Below are positions 21,501 through 32,523 of a stretch of 64,000 nucleotides of DNA, in pieces; position 1 is the first letter of the stretch; every line of letters starts with the position of its first letter. The notes under the pieces are model-generated. The model searched no databases. It was given only the letters and a program-made list of their open reading frames with translations, and was not told the DNA's origin. This DNA is from Limnanthes douglasii subsp. nivea (lineage: Eukaryota > Streptophyta > Magnoliopsida > Brassicales > Limnanthaceae), in NCBI GenBank assembly GCA_036936605.1, contig JAUPFV010000002.1, positions 266,236,770 to 266,300,769 on the forward strand, written 5' to 3'. The translations under genes and the position numbers were made by a program.

Positions 21501-24500
21501 CTCCCCCTCAAGTTGTGTAGTGGGATCACCAATACCCAACTTGGATAAAACTGATTCAAATGTTCTTCCAGCAACCGCTTTTGTCAGGATGTCTGCCAGC
21601 TGGTCTTCGGATCTAACAAACGGAAGTTCGACTGTCCCATCTTCAATCTTTTCTTTTATGAAGTACCTATCTATTTCAACGTGCTTTGTTCTATCGTGCT
21701 GTACTGGGTTTTCTGAAATCTTAATCGCAGCTTTATTATCGCACATTAACTGAGTTGGACACTTTAGAGGGGATCTGATTTCTTTTAGTATCTTCTTTAA
21801 CCAAAGTATCTCGGTAATCCCCTTAACGATTCCTCTAAATTCTGATTCAGCACTTGACAGTGATATTACTTTATGTTTCTTACTCCTCCAAGTCACCAAG
21901 TTACCTCCAAGAAGAGTAAAGTAGCCAGCAGTTGATCGCTTGTCGTTACGATTCCCTCCCCAATCAGCATTTGTGAATACTTCTACATCAAGGTGTCCAT
22001 TGTTCCTAAAAAATATGCCTCTTCCTGGTGTGCCTTTGAAATATCGAATAATCCTCATTACTGCCTCCATATGGTGTTCCTGAGGATGATGCATGAACTG
22101 GCTAACTACTCCCACCGCGTATGCAATGTCGGGTCGAGTGTGAGCCTGGTAAATCAATTTCCCACCAACCTTTGATACCTTCCTTTACTCGCTGGTCTGG
22201 CCCCTTCAATTATCTTTAGTTTTTGATTCACAACCATAAGAGTGTCATTTGGTTTGCAATCCACCATGCCAACTTCAACTAATAAATCCAATATATATTT
22301 CCGTTTGGAGATATAAATCCCTCCTCCTGACCTAAGAACCTTGATTCCTAGGAAATACTTCAATCCCCAAGGTCTTTCATTTCGAACTCCTTGAAGAGGT
22401 TTTTCCTAAGAGAGCTAATTTCTTCTTCGTTATTCCCCGTTATAATCATATCGTCGACATATGATTATAAATCCCCCAAACCAAGCATGAGGAGACTGTT
22501 TGAGCCCATATAATGCATTTTTCAGTTTACATACCTCATTTTCTTGAAAACCATCTGAGAACCCTGGTGGGGTTCCATATATACCTCTTCTTCCAAGTCT
22601 CCATGTAAGAAAGCATTCTTTACATCAAATTGATGAAGATGCCAATGTTTATTCGCGACTGTTGAAAGTAAAACTCTGATAGTGTCAATCTTTGCAACCG
22701 GAGAGAACGTTTCAGAGTAGTCTATACCATATGTTTTTGTATATCCTTTGGCAACTAATCTTGCCTTGTGTCGCTCAATGGTGCCATCAGATTTATATTT
22801 TATATTAAACACCCATCTAAACCCGACTACTTTCTTCCCTTGTGGTAACACACAATTCTCCCATGTACCATTCCTTTTTAGAGCTTCCATTTCGGTATTC
22901 ATTGCCTCATGTCATTCAGTCATCTTCTTAGCTTTTTGAGCTGTTTTAGGGATTTGTTCAGAGAGAATAGTAGCTGAAAATGCCTTTGAAATCTTCGGCA
23001 TTCCTTTCTTGTCTGTTTTTACCGGATATGTAGAAGCACGAGGAACGTGTTCCGGTGAATACCGGTCAGGAGGAACTCCTCTATTTTTTCTTGGGGGAAG
23101 AACCAGAGTTTGAGTTTCAACAAATGAACTTCCTGAAATCTCATGGTCAGTAGCATTTTGTGAATTATGACATTGTAAATTGTTTACCTCTTGATGGACA
23201 TTTTCTTCGGCTGATTTGCTGGTAGTATCCATGGCATTTATTTCTTGTTGGACATTGTCTTCGGGAGAATCATTGGTGATAAGAACTGCCTCGTCAGTCT
23301 CCTTTATGTTAGAAGAGGCGTGTTCAGTGGCACCATCTACCGACTCTGTCGGAACATCCTCAAAGTAACTTTCATATAGCAACCAGTCGAGTGATTCACT
23401 TACTTTCTCCCCCTGAGCACGAGATTGGTGGTCAAAAAAATAATCGGATTCTAAGAAGTCATAGTCCATGGTGACATGGATTCGACGAGTAACCGGATTG
23501 TAACACCGATAGCCAATTTGATGGACACCATACCCAACGAATACACATTTTTCAGCACACGGATTAAGTTTGTTTCGACTAGTTTTAGGGATATGAACAA
23601 ACACCGAACAACCAAAGACACGAGATGGTAAGGTCATAAGAGATGAAATTGTAACTTGGGTGGCAAGCACTTGTAATGGAGTTTTATTTCCTAGACATCG
23701 GGTTGGTAGACGATTTGCAAGATACGTGGCTGTAGCAAGAGCTTCTGCCCAAAGAGAATGAGGAACTCTAGATTCAATCATAATAGCACGAGTTTTTTCA
23801 AATAAAGTACGATTTTTTCGTTCTGAAGTACCGTTTTGTTGAGGTGTGTTTTGACAAGTGGTTTGATGGATAAGATCATTTGTTTTGAAAAAATTATGTA
23901 TTATTTCGTTGACAAACTCTGTTCCATTATCAGAACGGAGAATATGTATATTTTTTCAAATTGAGTCAAAATCATTTTGTAAAAACAAACAAATATTTAT
24001 GGTACTTCCGATTTATGTTTCATGAATTATATCCAAGTCATTCTTGAGAAATCATCCACAAATAAAACAAAGTATTTGATTTGATTGTTAGTGGAATTTG
24101 GTGTTGGACCCCAAACATCAGAATGGATTAGCGAAAAAGCATAATCAACTCTAGTATTACTTTGATTAAATGAGACCCTACGATTTTTTGCAAGAATACA
24201 GGTTTCACATTTCTCATGAATGGAATTATTCAAAAAAGACTAGGAAACAAACTCTTAAGATAGCTAAAAGAAGGATGACCAAGTCACCGGTGCCATAACC
24301 AAAGTTGCCTTTTGGTTGTTCCGTGAGCAAGCATGGCATGTCCCTTATGAACTACCTCATCAACATAATAAAGACCTCCTTGTTCAGTACCACGCCCAAT
24401 GATCTCCTTCGTACGAATGTCCTGTAAAATGCAAAAAAATGGATACATAGGAACCACACAATTGAGTTGTTTTGTCACTTGATTAACAGATAATAACTTT

Positions 24501-24643
24501 AAGGATAGTGAGGGAATGTGGAGGCAGTTTTTAATTTTCATTTTTTCCGAAAAAATAATTGAACCTCCCCCTTTGACTTCACAAATTTCTCCACTAGCAG
24601 TTTCAATATGGGACTTCTTTGGAGATGACATTTCTCCCCGCAA
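21495..24643 (-). pseudogene. Copia pol: protease, integrase, RT, RNase H (broken)
   Basis: The protease is represented by a FDCG word near 24645, in place of a D[S/T]GA active site. Integrase has its zinc region (LWLWHRRLGHPSFSYL near 24310, CETCILAK near 24205), HSDVWGP with the first Asp (about 24130), LRSDNGTEF with the second (about 23935) and QNGTSERKNR with the Glu (about 23835). A long linker follows to 22912. RT begins at 22902 ([20 protein letters not shown]) and runs to [17 protein letters not shown] (about 22500-22450). There roughly 30 residues are missing and the frame shifts just before YVDDMIITGN (about 22450-22420). RNase H (22157-21495) is intact as a frame, with NADWGG, SSAESEF, CDNKAAI and DQLADILTK. 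Stops and frameshifts near 24027, 23781, 22522 and 22157 break the polyprotein. Confidence 0.9.
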
Positions 24644-24682
24644 TCAAAGATTCAATTCATTGATTTCTCAAACCCTTTACCT

Positions 24683-25732
24683 CTAATTTTTTTCATAGGA
24701 GTTCGCCGCCATTCCTCCAAAACCAGTGCCACTTCCTTGCTCAATTTTAGTCGGATCTTCACCGCCACTTGTTAACGAAGCCCGTTTGATATTAGATTTG
24801 AAACGCTGGTTATTTTTCTCCTTATGACCATCCTCCCACCATTCTGGATAGCCAACCAGCTGGAAACATGTCTCTTTAGTGTGTTTTTGCATCCCACAAT
24901 GAGTGAAATACAACTTGGATTTATCTTATTTCTCTTTGGATCAGAATTTAAACCTCTGTGCAGAATCTTTAGCAGCCAAAACCATTCCAATTTCAATCGA
25001 GTCACTATCAGAAGAACTTGATTTTAGTATATTAAGCCTGGCCACTTCCCTTCGTATTATAACATATGTTGTTTCCACGGAATGAAGAGGATCCTTTTTC
25101 AGGATATCTCTCTTTACTGGTTCCAGCTTGCCATTAATCGCCATTAGCAATTGATAGAGTCTTTGTTCTTGAGTCTTCTTATTGCAGATCTGAATGTCTT
25201 CTGGGTCTTTCATAGGGTTCTGATCTTGCCTATCTATAGACATCCAGATGTTCTGCAGTTTGTTCCACAAGTCTTCTAGTGTATCAGACCCTTGCCTTAA
25301 TGAATTAGCCCTCTTATGAAGGTCAAACACCTGTCACGAATCTGTGCCAGAACCGTATGTGGTGGCTAAACCATCCCAGAGAGCTTTTGCAGTGGGATAT
25401 TACGAGACATTATTCACCAAGCTTGATTCAATATTCTGGATAATCCATGTGAAAACACATTGATCATCTTGTTCCCATCTTGTATATGTTTTGTCAGTTT
25501 TGGATGGAGGTGTCGGCTCCCCTGTAATGCGAGAACCTCTCCCCCTTCCCCCAATTGTTTTCTTCATCAGGTTTGCCCATAGGGCATAGTTGTCACCACC
25601 GAGTTTAATCTCTAGGGATAAATTCTTGGGGTTAGTTGTTTGTTGTGTTCCGAGACCATTTCTCAGAATGGCAGCAATCTGCATTGTTAATTCATCAGGG
25701 ATTTGACTGACCACGACTTCATTGCCAGCCAT
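24683..25732 (-). pseudogene. Copia gag, broken by stops
   Basis: Gag forms the particle that packages element RNA. The ATG at 25732 follows the primer site by about 40 bp and begins MAGNEVVVSQIPDELTMQI. The usual copia gag words follow: LGGDNYALWANLMKKTIGG, then W..DD..V..WI. In-frame stops lie at 25400-25402 (TAA) and near 25335 (TGA, in TCG-TGA-CAG). The rest (25330-24941) contains the conserved LEDLWNKLQNIW region. The zinc knuckle at 24905-24850 reads FTHCGMQKHTKETCF, lacking the first Cys of the CCHC signature, followed by the family word LVGYPEWW. It cannot make a full-length protein. Confidence 0.88.
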
Positions 25733-25770
25733 CTTTGTTGAGGACGTTCAGAATTCCCAGAATCACACGT

Positions 25771-25782
25771 GCTATGATACCA
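25771..25782 (-). other. Primer-binding site (tRNA-Met type)
   Basis: Directly next to the inner LTR end the minus strand reads TGGTATCATAGC, one base different from TGGTATCAGAGC, the usual site complementary to the 3' end of initiator tRNA-Met in plant copia elements. Confidence 0.9.
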
Positions 25783-25961
25783 TGTTAAAAAACAAAAGAG
25801 AGAAGTAGCCGCAGGAAGCGGCTAGAGTTTTGTGTTTATTAGAAAATCTTCCTTTTTATTTTATTGATGCATTAGAGATGTTAACTCAATAGTAAGGCTC
25901 TCAATATATAGAGAACTTAGAGGTCTATACAAGGAAACTTAATACACTGAATATTCTAACA
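25783..25961 (-). repeat. 5' LTR of the copia element (179 bp)
   Basis: TG...CA ended (TGTTAGAATATTC to TTTTTTAACA on minus), abutting the primer site. The minus-strand word CTATATATTGAGAG may serve as its TATA region. Confidence 0.9.
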
Positions 25962-26230
25962 GTTTCTTATTTTCTTAGTTTTTTTTTTTATTTCATACAC
26001 TTTTCTCGATTTTTCTCAAGTTCGAAGACTTGTACCATTATACTGTCATTTTTAGTTTATTAGTTATTGTTTAGTGTGGTTTTCGTCCTTAAAAAGACGA
26101 AAAAAACCATGAGTTTAGGGTTAGTGATGTTTTGTTATTTAAATGTTATGTGTTGATTTTCTTAAGTTTTAGAGTTGTTGTTTTGTGTGAATTGTGAATT
26201 GTTTTTGGTGAATTGTGAATTGTTGTCGTA

Positions 26231-26402
26231 GTGGATAATGTTGAAGTATCCAATTGGCTAAAGGGTTAGCTTTTGCTCATGAGTATAGGCCTACCGATAC
26301 CAAATTCGCAGACTTGTTTACTTACATATCAAAGATTGAGAAAGAGACTAGTGCTTTTAATATATGCAAGATCATCCCTTCAATTTCAAAACCTTGCAAA
26401 AA
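26231..26402 (+). pseudogene. ELF6-like JmjN-domain exon, broken
   Basis: The translation matches from memory the N-terminal JmjN region of the plant H3K27 demethylase ELF6 (relative of REF6): DNVEVSNWLKG, then after a one-base loss near 26264 LAFAHEYRPTDTKFAD, YISKIEKE, ICKIIPS and KPCKK. JmjN is the small domain that stabilises the JmjC catalytic domain in these nuclear enzymes. The expected start codon is GTG at 26231 instead of ATG. The match ends exactly at a possible GT splice donor (AA/GTAATA at 26403), which is where an intron is plausible in the family. No further exons, and no JmjC or zinc-finger sequence, are found downstream, so this is a pseudogene fragment or a captured exon. 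Family assignment fairly sure, origin unsure. Confidence 0.7.
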
Positions 26403-27489
26403 GTAATACAATGGTAATATTAGTTATGTTATTCCTATCTCTTTTTTATTTGCTTATTTGGTTGCAAATTTTAATATGGTTAGTTTTTCAAGTTTATATG
26501 CTATTTGAATTGATTTTATACTTTTGAAATTTATCCTATTGTATTGTTCCCTCATAGAAACATGCTCTTTTTATGCTATTATGTGGCTCAAAGAGAAAAG
26601 TTTATTGTGTTAAATCTTAATAATGTTTGGCTCGTCAAACTGAAAATGATGTCTGGATTCTTGTACGCACGAATCTTGCACTCAACTTAGCTCTCTGGTG
26701 GTTTCTTCTGTTGTATTCAATAAACCTAGATCATCTATATATTTTTGTTGTTGTTAATATTGTTATGTTTTGTTTTGGAGGAGCTGAAGAAGAAGAGAAA
26801 AAAGAAGTCTCAAGTTTTGTATGAGACAAATAAACAACTTAACAAGCTTAGAACTAAGGTTGTTACAGTTGTTGAGGAGAAGTTTGGCTCCAACTAGTTG
26901 TCCTTGCTCCAGTTACGTATTGAAATTCTTCGGTTACTTTCTTTTGATATTTATTAGGAGTTATGTTTCTACTAATTAAAGACATCAAACTTGAAACTTA
27001 TTTTCTCATCTTTTGCAAACTTGTGTTCATGAGTTTAAAAAATACTTCTCATTAGAGTTGTCTTATTTCATTCGGCATAATGTTTTATTTGGTAGCATTA
27101 ATCATGACTTTTAATTAACTAATGTATAGAGCCTCAATATCAGTTTTTACAACTTTACATATATCATACACAAGTCTTGTTGGTGCAACATTAGGTTTCT
27201 ACAACACATAAAGGTTAAAACTAGCTCTAACTTAATTTTTGTAAGTTTAGAGTTTAAGTTATGTCTTGTTAATTCTTTTTTGGTATCAATATATTTGTGA
27301 AATCAATTTATTTGCGGTTATGTAATACTCAGAATTGTAAGGTTATCAAGTTCAAATGGATCCAAAATATATATAAAAACTGTAGTTGGATACATATGTT
27401 AAGATTTTCTTGAAAGCTATCAATGAATTACAGTTTTGGTAGAAAATTAATTGTGAAATTTTGTAAAAACAACTTGACATATGAAAATT
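26403..27489. other. No recognised gene; possible relict intron of the JmjN exon
   Basis: AT- and T-rich on the + strand, with short frames only. A lysine-rich word (LKKKRKKKSQVLYETNKQ at about 26785-26840) has no assigned family. The T-rich character would fit intron-like sequence, but no following exon of the demethylase was found. Confidence 0.4.
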
Positions 27490-30400
27490 TTAACATTTCT
27501 TATATTACTTTCTTATGATAGGTACAATCATATATTTTCTATTTCAATTTGGTAGGTGAAATTTTTATTGTATTTTTATTGTATTACTTTTTTATGGTAG
27601 GTTAAATTATATGTTTAAAATTTATACTTGGTAACCTTCCTTGTATACTTTTTTTTATTGGCAATATGGGTATCATATATTCTAGGCTTTGCTTTTGTTC
27701 AACTTCCAAAATGCATCATACTGGTTGAGATATGTTCTTACTTATATATCATTGATCTTTCCCACCATGTTAAACCGATCTGAGACTATGGTCGCACCCT
27801 AACACTATTACTTTCTTATGATAGGTAAAATTATTTGTTTTTAAAATTTTAACTTGCTAAGAGAAATTTTTATTTTACCTTTCTTCTATTACTTTCTTAT
27901 GAGAGGTGAAATTATATGTTTTTCATTTCATCTTGGGAGGATAAATTTTTATTTCACATTCCTTTGTACAACTTTCTTATGGTAGATGAAATTATATGTT
28001 TTAAAATTTTTAACTTGATATTTTTATTTCGCCTTCCTTCTATTACTTTTTTTACAGTAGGTGAAATTATTCTTTTAGAATTTATAATTGGTTGGAGAAA
28101 TTTTTATTTCAGCTTACTTTTTATTACCTTCTTTTTTTATTATTTTCTTATTGAAAAATAAAATTATTTGTTTAGAATTTATCTTTGGTAGGAGAAAGTT
28201 TTATTTCACCTTTATTGTATTTTTTTATTAAAGGTGATATTATTTATTTTTATATTTTTGACTTTGTAGCAGAAATTTTTATTTCACCTTCATTTTATTA
28301 CTTTCTTATGATAAATGAAATTATTTGCTTTTGGATTTTTGACTGGCATGATAAATTTTAATTTTACCTTCATTCGATCACATTCTTATAGTAGGTGAAA
28401 TCATTTGTTTTGGATTTCGACTAGTTTGGAGAAATTTTTATTTCACCTTCTTGTGTATTATTTTATTATGGTAGGTGAAATTATTTGTTTTTTGATTTTT
28501 GATTTGGCATGAAATGTCTATTTCACATTCGTTGTATTACTTTCTTATTGAAGACAAATTTATTTGTTTTTAGATTTTTGACTTGGTAGGAATTTTTTTT
28601 ATTTCATCATCCATGTATTATTTTCTTATGGAATGTGAAATTATTTGTTTTGGATTTCAACTTGGCATGAGATATTTGTATTTCATCTTTATTGTATTAA
28701 TTTCTTATGGAATGTTTATATTTTGTTTTAGATTTTTTAGTTGGTATGAGAAATTTTTATTTCACATTCCTTCTATTACTTTATTTTAATTGGTGAATTA
28801 TTTGTTTTGGATTTCAACATGGCAAGAGAAATTAATATTTCACATTCCATTGTATTACTTTCTTATGGTAGATGAATTATTTGTTTTTAGATTTTTAAGT
28901 TGGGAGGAGGAGAAAAATTTATTTCACCTTCTTTTTATTACTTTCTTATGCTATGTGAAATTCTTTTTAGAATCTATATTTGGTATGATAAATATTTTAT
29001 TTCACCTTCCTTGTATTACATTCTTATTGAAGCTCAAATTATTTGTTTTTATATTTTGCATTTGGTAGGAGAAATGTTTATTTCACCTTCCTTGTATAAT
29101 TTTCTTATGAAATGTGAAATTATTATTTTTTCGATTTCAACTTGGGAGTAGAAATATTTATTTCTCCTTCCTTTGTATTACTTTCTTATGGTTTGAATTA
29201 TATTCTTTTGGATTTTCAACTTAGCACGAGAAATCTTTATTTCACATTTCTTCTAATACTAACTATTTGTTTACAATTTATACTCGAGAAAAGCAATTAT
29301 GATTTCACTTTCCTCCTGTTACTTTTTATGGTATGTGAAACTATTTCTTTAGAATTTATACTTTGTATGTTTTTTTATTTCACCTTTCTTCTATTAATTT
29401 CTTATGATTGGTGAAATTGTTTATTTTGGATTTCAGCATGGCAGGAGATATTCGTTTCACCTTCATTTGTATTACTTTTATATGGTATGTAATTTTTTTT
29501 ATATATTTTCAACTTGACACTTTCATTCTATTACTTTCTTATGGTAGGTGAAATCATTTGTTTAGTACTTATACTTGGCATGATAATTTGTTTTTTGCAT
29601 CTTTCTTTTATTACTTTCTTATGGTAGGTGAAATTATTTGTTTTTAGATTTTCGATTTGGTTAGGGATACATTTTTATTTCACCTTTCTTTTATTACTTT
29701 CTTATGGTAAGTGAAATTATTTATTTTTAGATTTTCGATTTGGTAGAAGAAATGTTTTATTTCACATTCCATCTATTACTTTTCCTATGGTAAGTGAAAT
29801 TATTTGTTTAGAATTTATACTTGGTATGAGAAATTTTTATTTCACCTTCATTTGTATTACTTTCTTATGGTAGATGAAATTATTTGCTTTTAGATTTTTG
29901 ACTTGACATGAGAAATTTTTATTTCATCTTTATTCTATTACTTTCTTATAGTAGGTGAAATTATAATTTTTTATTTCAACTTGACATGATAAATTTTTAT
30001 TTCACCTTTCTTTTATTACTTTCTTACAGTATGTGATGTTATTTGTTTTGGATTTCAATTTGGTATGAGACATTTTTATGTCAACTTCCTTGTATTAATT
30101 TCATATGGTAGGAGAAATTATTTGTTTTGGATTTCAACTTGGCTGAAGAAATTTTTATTTCACCTTCTTTTGCATTTCTTTCTTATGATAGGTGAAATTA
30201 TTTGTTTTGGATTTCAACTTTGTATGAGAAATTTTTATTTCACCTTCCTTGTATTATTTTATAATTGAAGGTGAAATTATTTGTTTTTAGATTTTTGAAT
30301 ATGTAGGAGAAATTTTTATTTCACCTTCATTGTATTACTTTCTTATGGAATGTGAAATTATTTATTTGGGATTTCAACTTTGGAGGAATTTATTTTATTT

Positions 30401-30670
30401 CACCCTCCTTTCTGATTAGATTTTTTATGGGAGATTAAATTATTTGTTTTTAGATTTAATACTTGTATGCGAAATTTTTATTTCACCTTCATTCTATGGT
30501 TTTCTTAGGTAGGTTAAATTATTATTTTTTTGGATTTCAACTTGGCAAAAGAATTCTCATTTCACATTTTTTGTATTACTTTCTTATAGTATGCCAGAAT
30601 TATTTATTTTTAAATTTTCGACTTTGGCCGGAGAAATTTTTATTTGACCTTCCTAATGTTTCCCATGTTT
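27490..30670 (+). repeat. AT-rich tandem array, ~79-81-bp unit, ~40 copies
   Basis: Degenerate units follow one another with words such as TTACTTTCTTATGGTAGGTG, ATTATTTGTTTTGGATTTC, AACTTGG and GAGAAATTTTTATTTCACC. Starts of the TTACTTTCTTATGG word at 29531, 29611, 29694, 29776 and 29857 give periods of 80-83 bp. Each unit contains an inverted repeat, ATTTCACCT ... AGGTGAAAT, with a 9-bp arm and about 23 bp between. Copies differ by substitutions and small indels, and a few are shortened. A TRIM-like LTR fragment lies inside at 27721-27804. Open frames across the array are by-products of the repeat and do not code for known proteins. Confidence 0.92.
27721..27804 (+). mobile_element. Fragment of the TRIM-like LTR (3' end)
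   Basis: About 84 bp matching the end of the LTR at 12851-13102: GTTGAGATATGTTCTTACTT, then TTAAACCGAT and GGTCGCACCCTAACA. The 5' two thirds are missing. It interrupts the tandem array. Confidence 0.85.
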
Positions 30671-31072
30671 ACCTAATGCCTTCCATGTTTTTCTAATATT
30701 ATCAAATAATCTCTCATACTTCAATAAAATTGAATTTTAAATGGTGATTAATTACATAGTGAGTAAAATGTAATATTGTTAAAATATAAAAAACGATTTT
30801 GTTACAAAAACATAAAATATTACTTCGCGACAATTAATATACATAAAAAATTTGTAGTGATATTTAACCGGAATTTTTATATTTGTTAAGTATTTAACGT
30901 TATTTTAAAAATATTTTAAAAGGTTAAATATAATAAAAAGAAAATAACATCACGGGTTTTTGGAGAAAGCTATGTTCTTGACCAAGAACATAGCCGATTA
31001 TTTTGAAATTTTTGATTTAATCATTGAATCATTCAATCTTCTTAAGAATTATCCTGTGTATTGTTTAAGCTA

Positions 31073-32523
31073 ATGTCTAATAAACCTGGAATCCCTTCGA
31101 TTGAGGACTTTCCTTTACTAAGGATCTCGGCTCAGTCTCAAACAGAAAAGTTGGAAAACAAGAAGGGTATGGTGGAATCAAAGATTTCTGGGAAGGATTG
31201 TAACATAATCTATAATCCGATTTTTGAGGAGGGAAGCAAAGGGAAAGACACTGAGGATTTGCAGAAGAGTTCTTATGCAGATTTGCTAAAAGTCAAGAAA
31301 ACAGAGTTCGAGCATTCAAATGTTATTGTCTCTATGTTGAATGAGTTTCCGATTATTACTTTTGATATTGAGGATAAGGAGAAATTAATAAAGATGTCTA
31401 AGCACACATTAATCACAAAATTTACCACTGGGAAGCCTTCTATGGAGAGTTTCAGAAGCTTTTTATCGAAATTTAACTTCGCCGGCAGTTATAGTGTTTC
31501 TGTCTGGGATTACAGACACATCTTTGTAGAATTTAATGAGATTGAGGACTTCAAGAAGCTTTGGTCGAGGAATGTATGGATCTTGGGTAGCAAAACTCTT
31601 CGGTTGTTAAAATGGACAGCGGGTTTTATCCGAATCTGGAATGTCCGTTTACGCCGGTCAGGGTGTCTCTGCCAAGCTTGCTGGAATTTTTATTCAACAA
31701 ATCTAAGATTAGTGAAATAGCAAAGGTCTTGGGAACTCCGTTGAAAGTCTGGGTGCCTTCGGTTAATAGGGCTAGGCAAAACTGTTGTCGATTTTGGATT
31801 GAAGTAGATATATCAAAACCGTTAATTCATAAAGTTCAGTTGAAATTTGGTGAGGCTGACAGTTACTGGATCGATCTTGTATATGATAACATTCCTCTTT
31901 ATTGTAGTCATTGTGCTCATATTGGTCATTCGAATGATAACTGTAAGAAGTTCTTGTTTGAAGCAAAGAACTTAGGCAATGATCAAGATAATAGGTCTGG
32001 GCAAGATGGTGTGTCTGATCGGGTTTCTTGTTCTCGTCTCCCTAATGAGATTAGTGAATACAAGAATTCTCAGGATATAAATGATATTTGTGATCAAGGG
32101 GCTCATTCTGGTGATGTTGAGGGAAAGGTTACTGGTCGTCTAAAGTCAATTGTGGTTGACACGGTTTTTGACAACTCTTTGCAAGACAATTTGGAATCTG
32201 ATAGTCGATCTCTTCCAATGGTTAAAGTTGTGGAGAACTGTGTTTCAAGCAATCCTGTTAATGAAGCAGAAATGATTGATGCTTTGAAGACATTGGAAAG
32301 GAGTAATATGTTTGATGTTCTAAGTGAGGATATTCAAGCTTCTCCAAAACATGTTGGTAGTCTTACTAATTCTCCTGTGAAGGAAAGGTTGGAGAAAGGT
32401 AGATTAAAAAGGCAACACATTCAGAAGCCTAAGAAGGTGTCGAAGATGTGGGGCTCGAAGGGTCCTGTTTCTTCTAAAATTATGAAGCTCAAAAGAGCCA
32501 ACAAACCTTCATCTGATCAATGA
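31073..32523 (+). pseudogene. LINE-B ORF1 (DUF4283 and zinc knuckle), one frameshift
   Basis: ORF1 binds element RNA. The ATG at 31073 (MSNKPGIPSIEDF) follows a 120-bp leader; the open frame begins slightly earlier with no ATG. The DUF4283 domain spans about 31335-31615, including KFTTGKPSMESFR, VWDYRHIFVEF and LWSRNVWILG. Near 31613 one frameshift moves the frame, after which the protein continues without a break (PNLECPFTPVRVSLPS onward) to a zinc knuckle CSHCAHIGHSNDNC at about 31906-31948, a C-x2-C-x4-H-x4-C of standard spacing. The C-terminus is polar and ends with a lysine-rich stretch (about 32390-32510). The stop TGA overlaps the ORF2 ATG. Apart from the frameshift the protein looks complete. 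Confidence 0.9.

Larger units (their letters stand above)
21448..25961 (-). mobile_element. Ty1/copia retrotransposon, 3' LTR truncated
   Basis: Read on the minus strand, the order is LTR, primer site, gag, protease, integrase, RT, RNase H, as in all copia elements. The 5' LTR (25783-25961, 179 bp) begins TGTTAGAATATTC and ends TTTTTTAACA. Only the first 53 bp of the 3' LTR survive (21448-21500). These 53 bp differ at one position from the 5' LTR, so the insertion is fairly recent, while the coding region already has stops and deletions. Because the outer part of the 3' LTR is gone, no target duplication can be checked. The element lies between two stretches without recognised genes. Confidence 0.92.

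Noticed and set aside
27490..30670. CRISPR-like repeat array
   Set aside because: Units are degenerate, contiguous and without unique spacers, and the DNA is from a plant nucleus.
27916..30696. Several + frames of 60-90 aa resembling hydrophobic membrane proteins (F/I/L/Y-rich)
   Set aside because: They repeat the same words with the period of the AT-rich tandem array and start or stop at random in it; translation by-products of the repeat.
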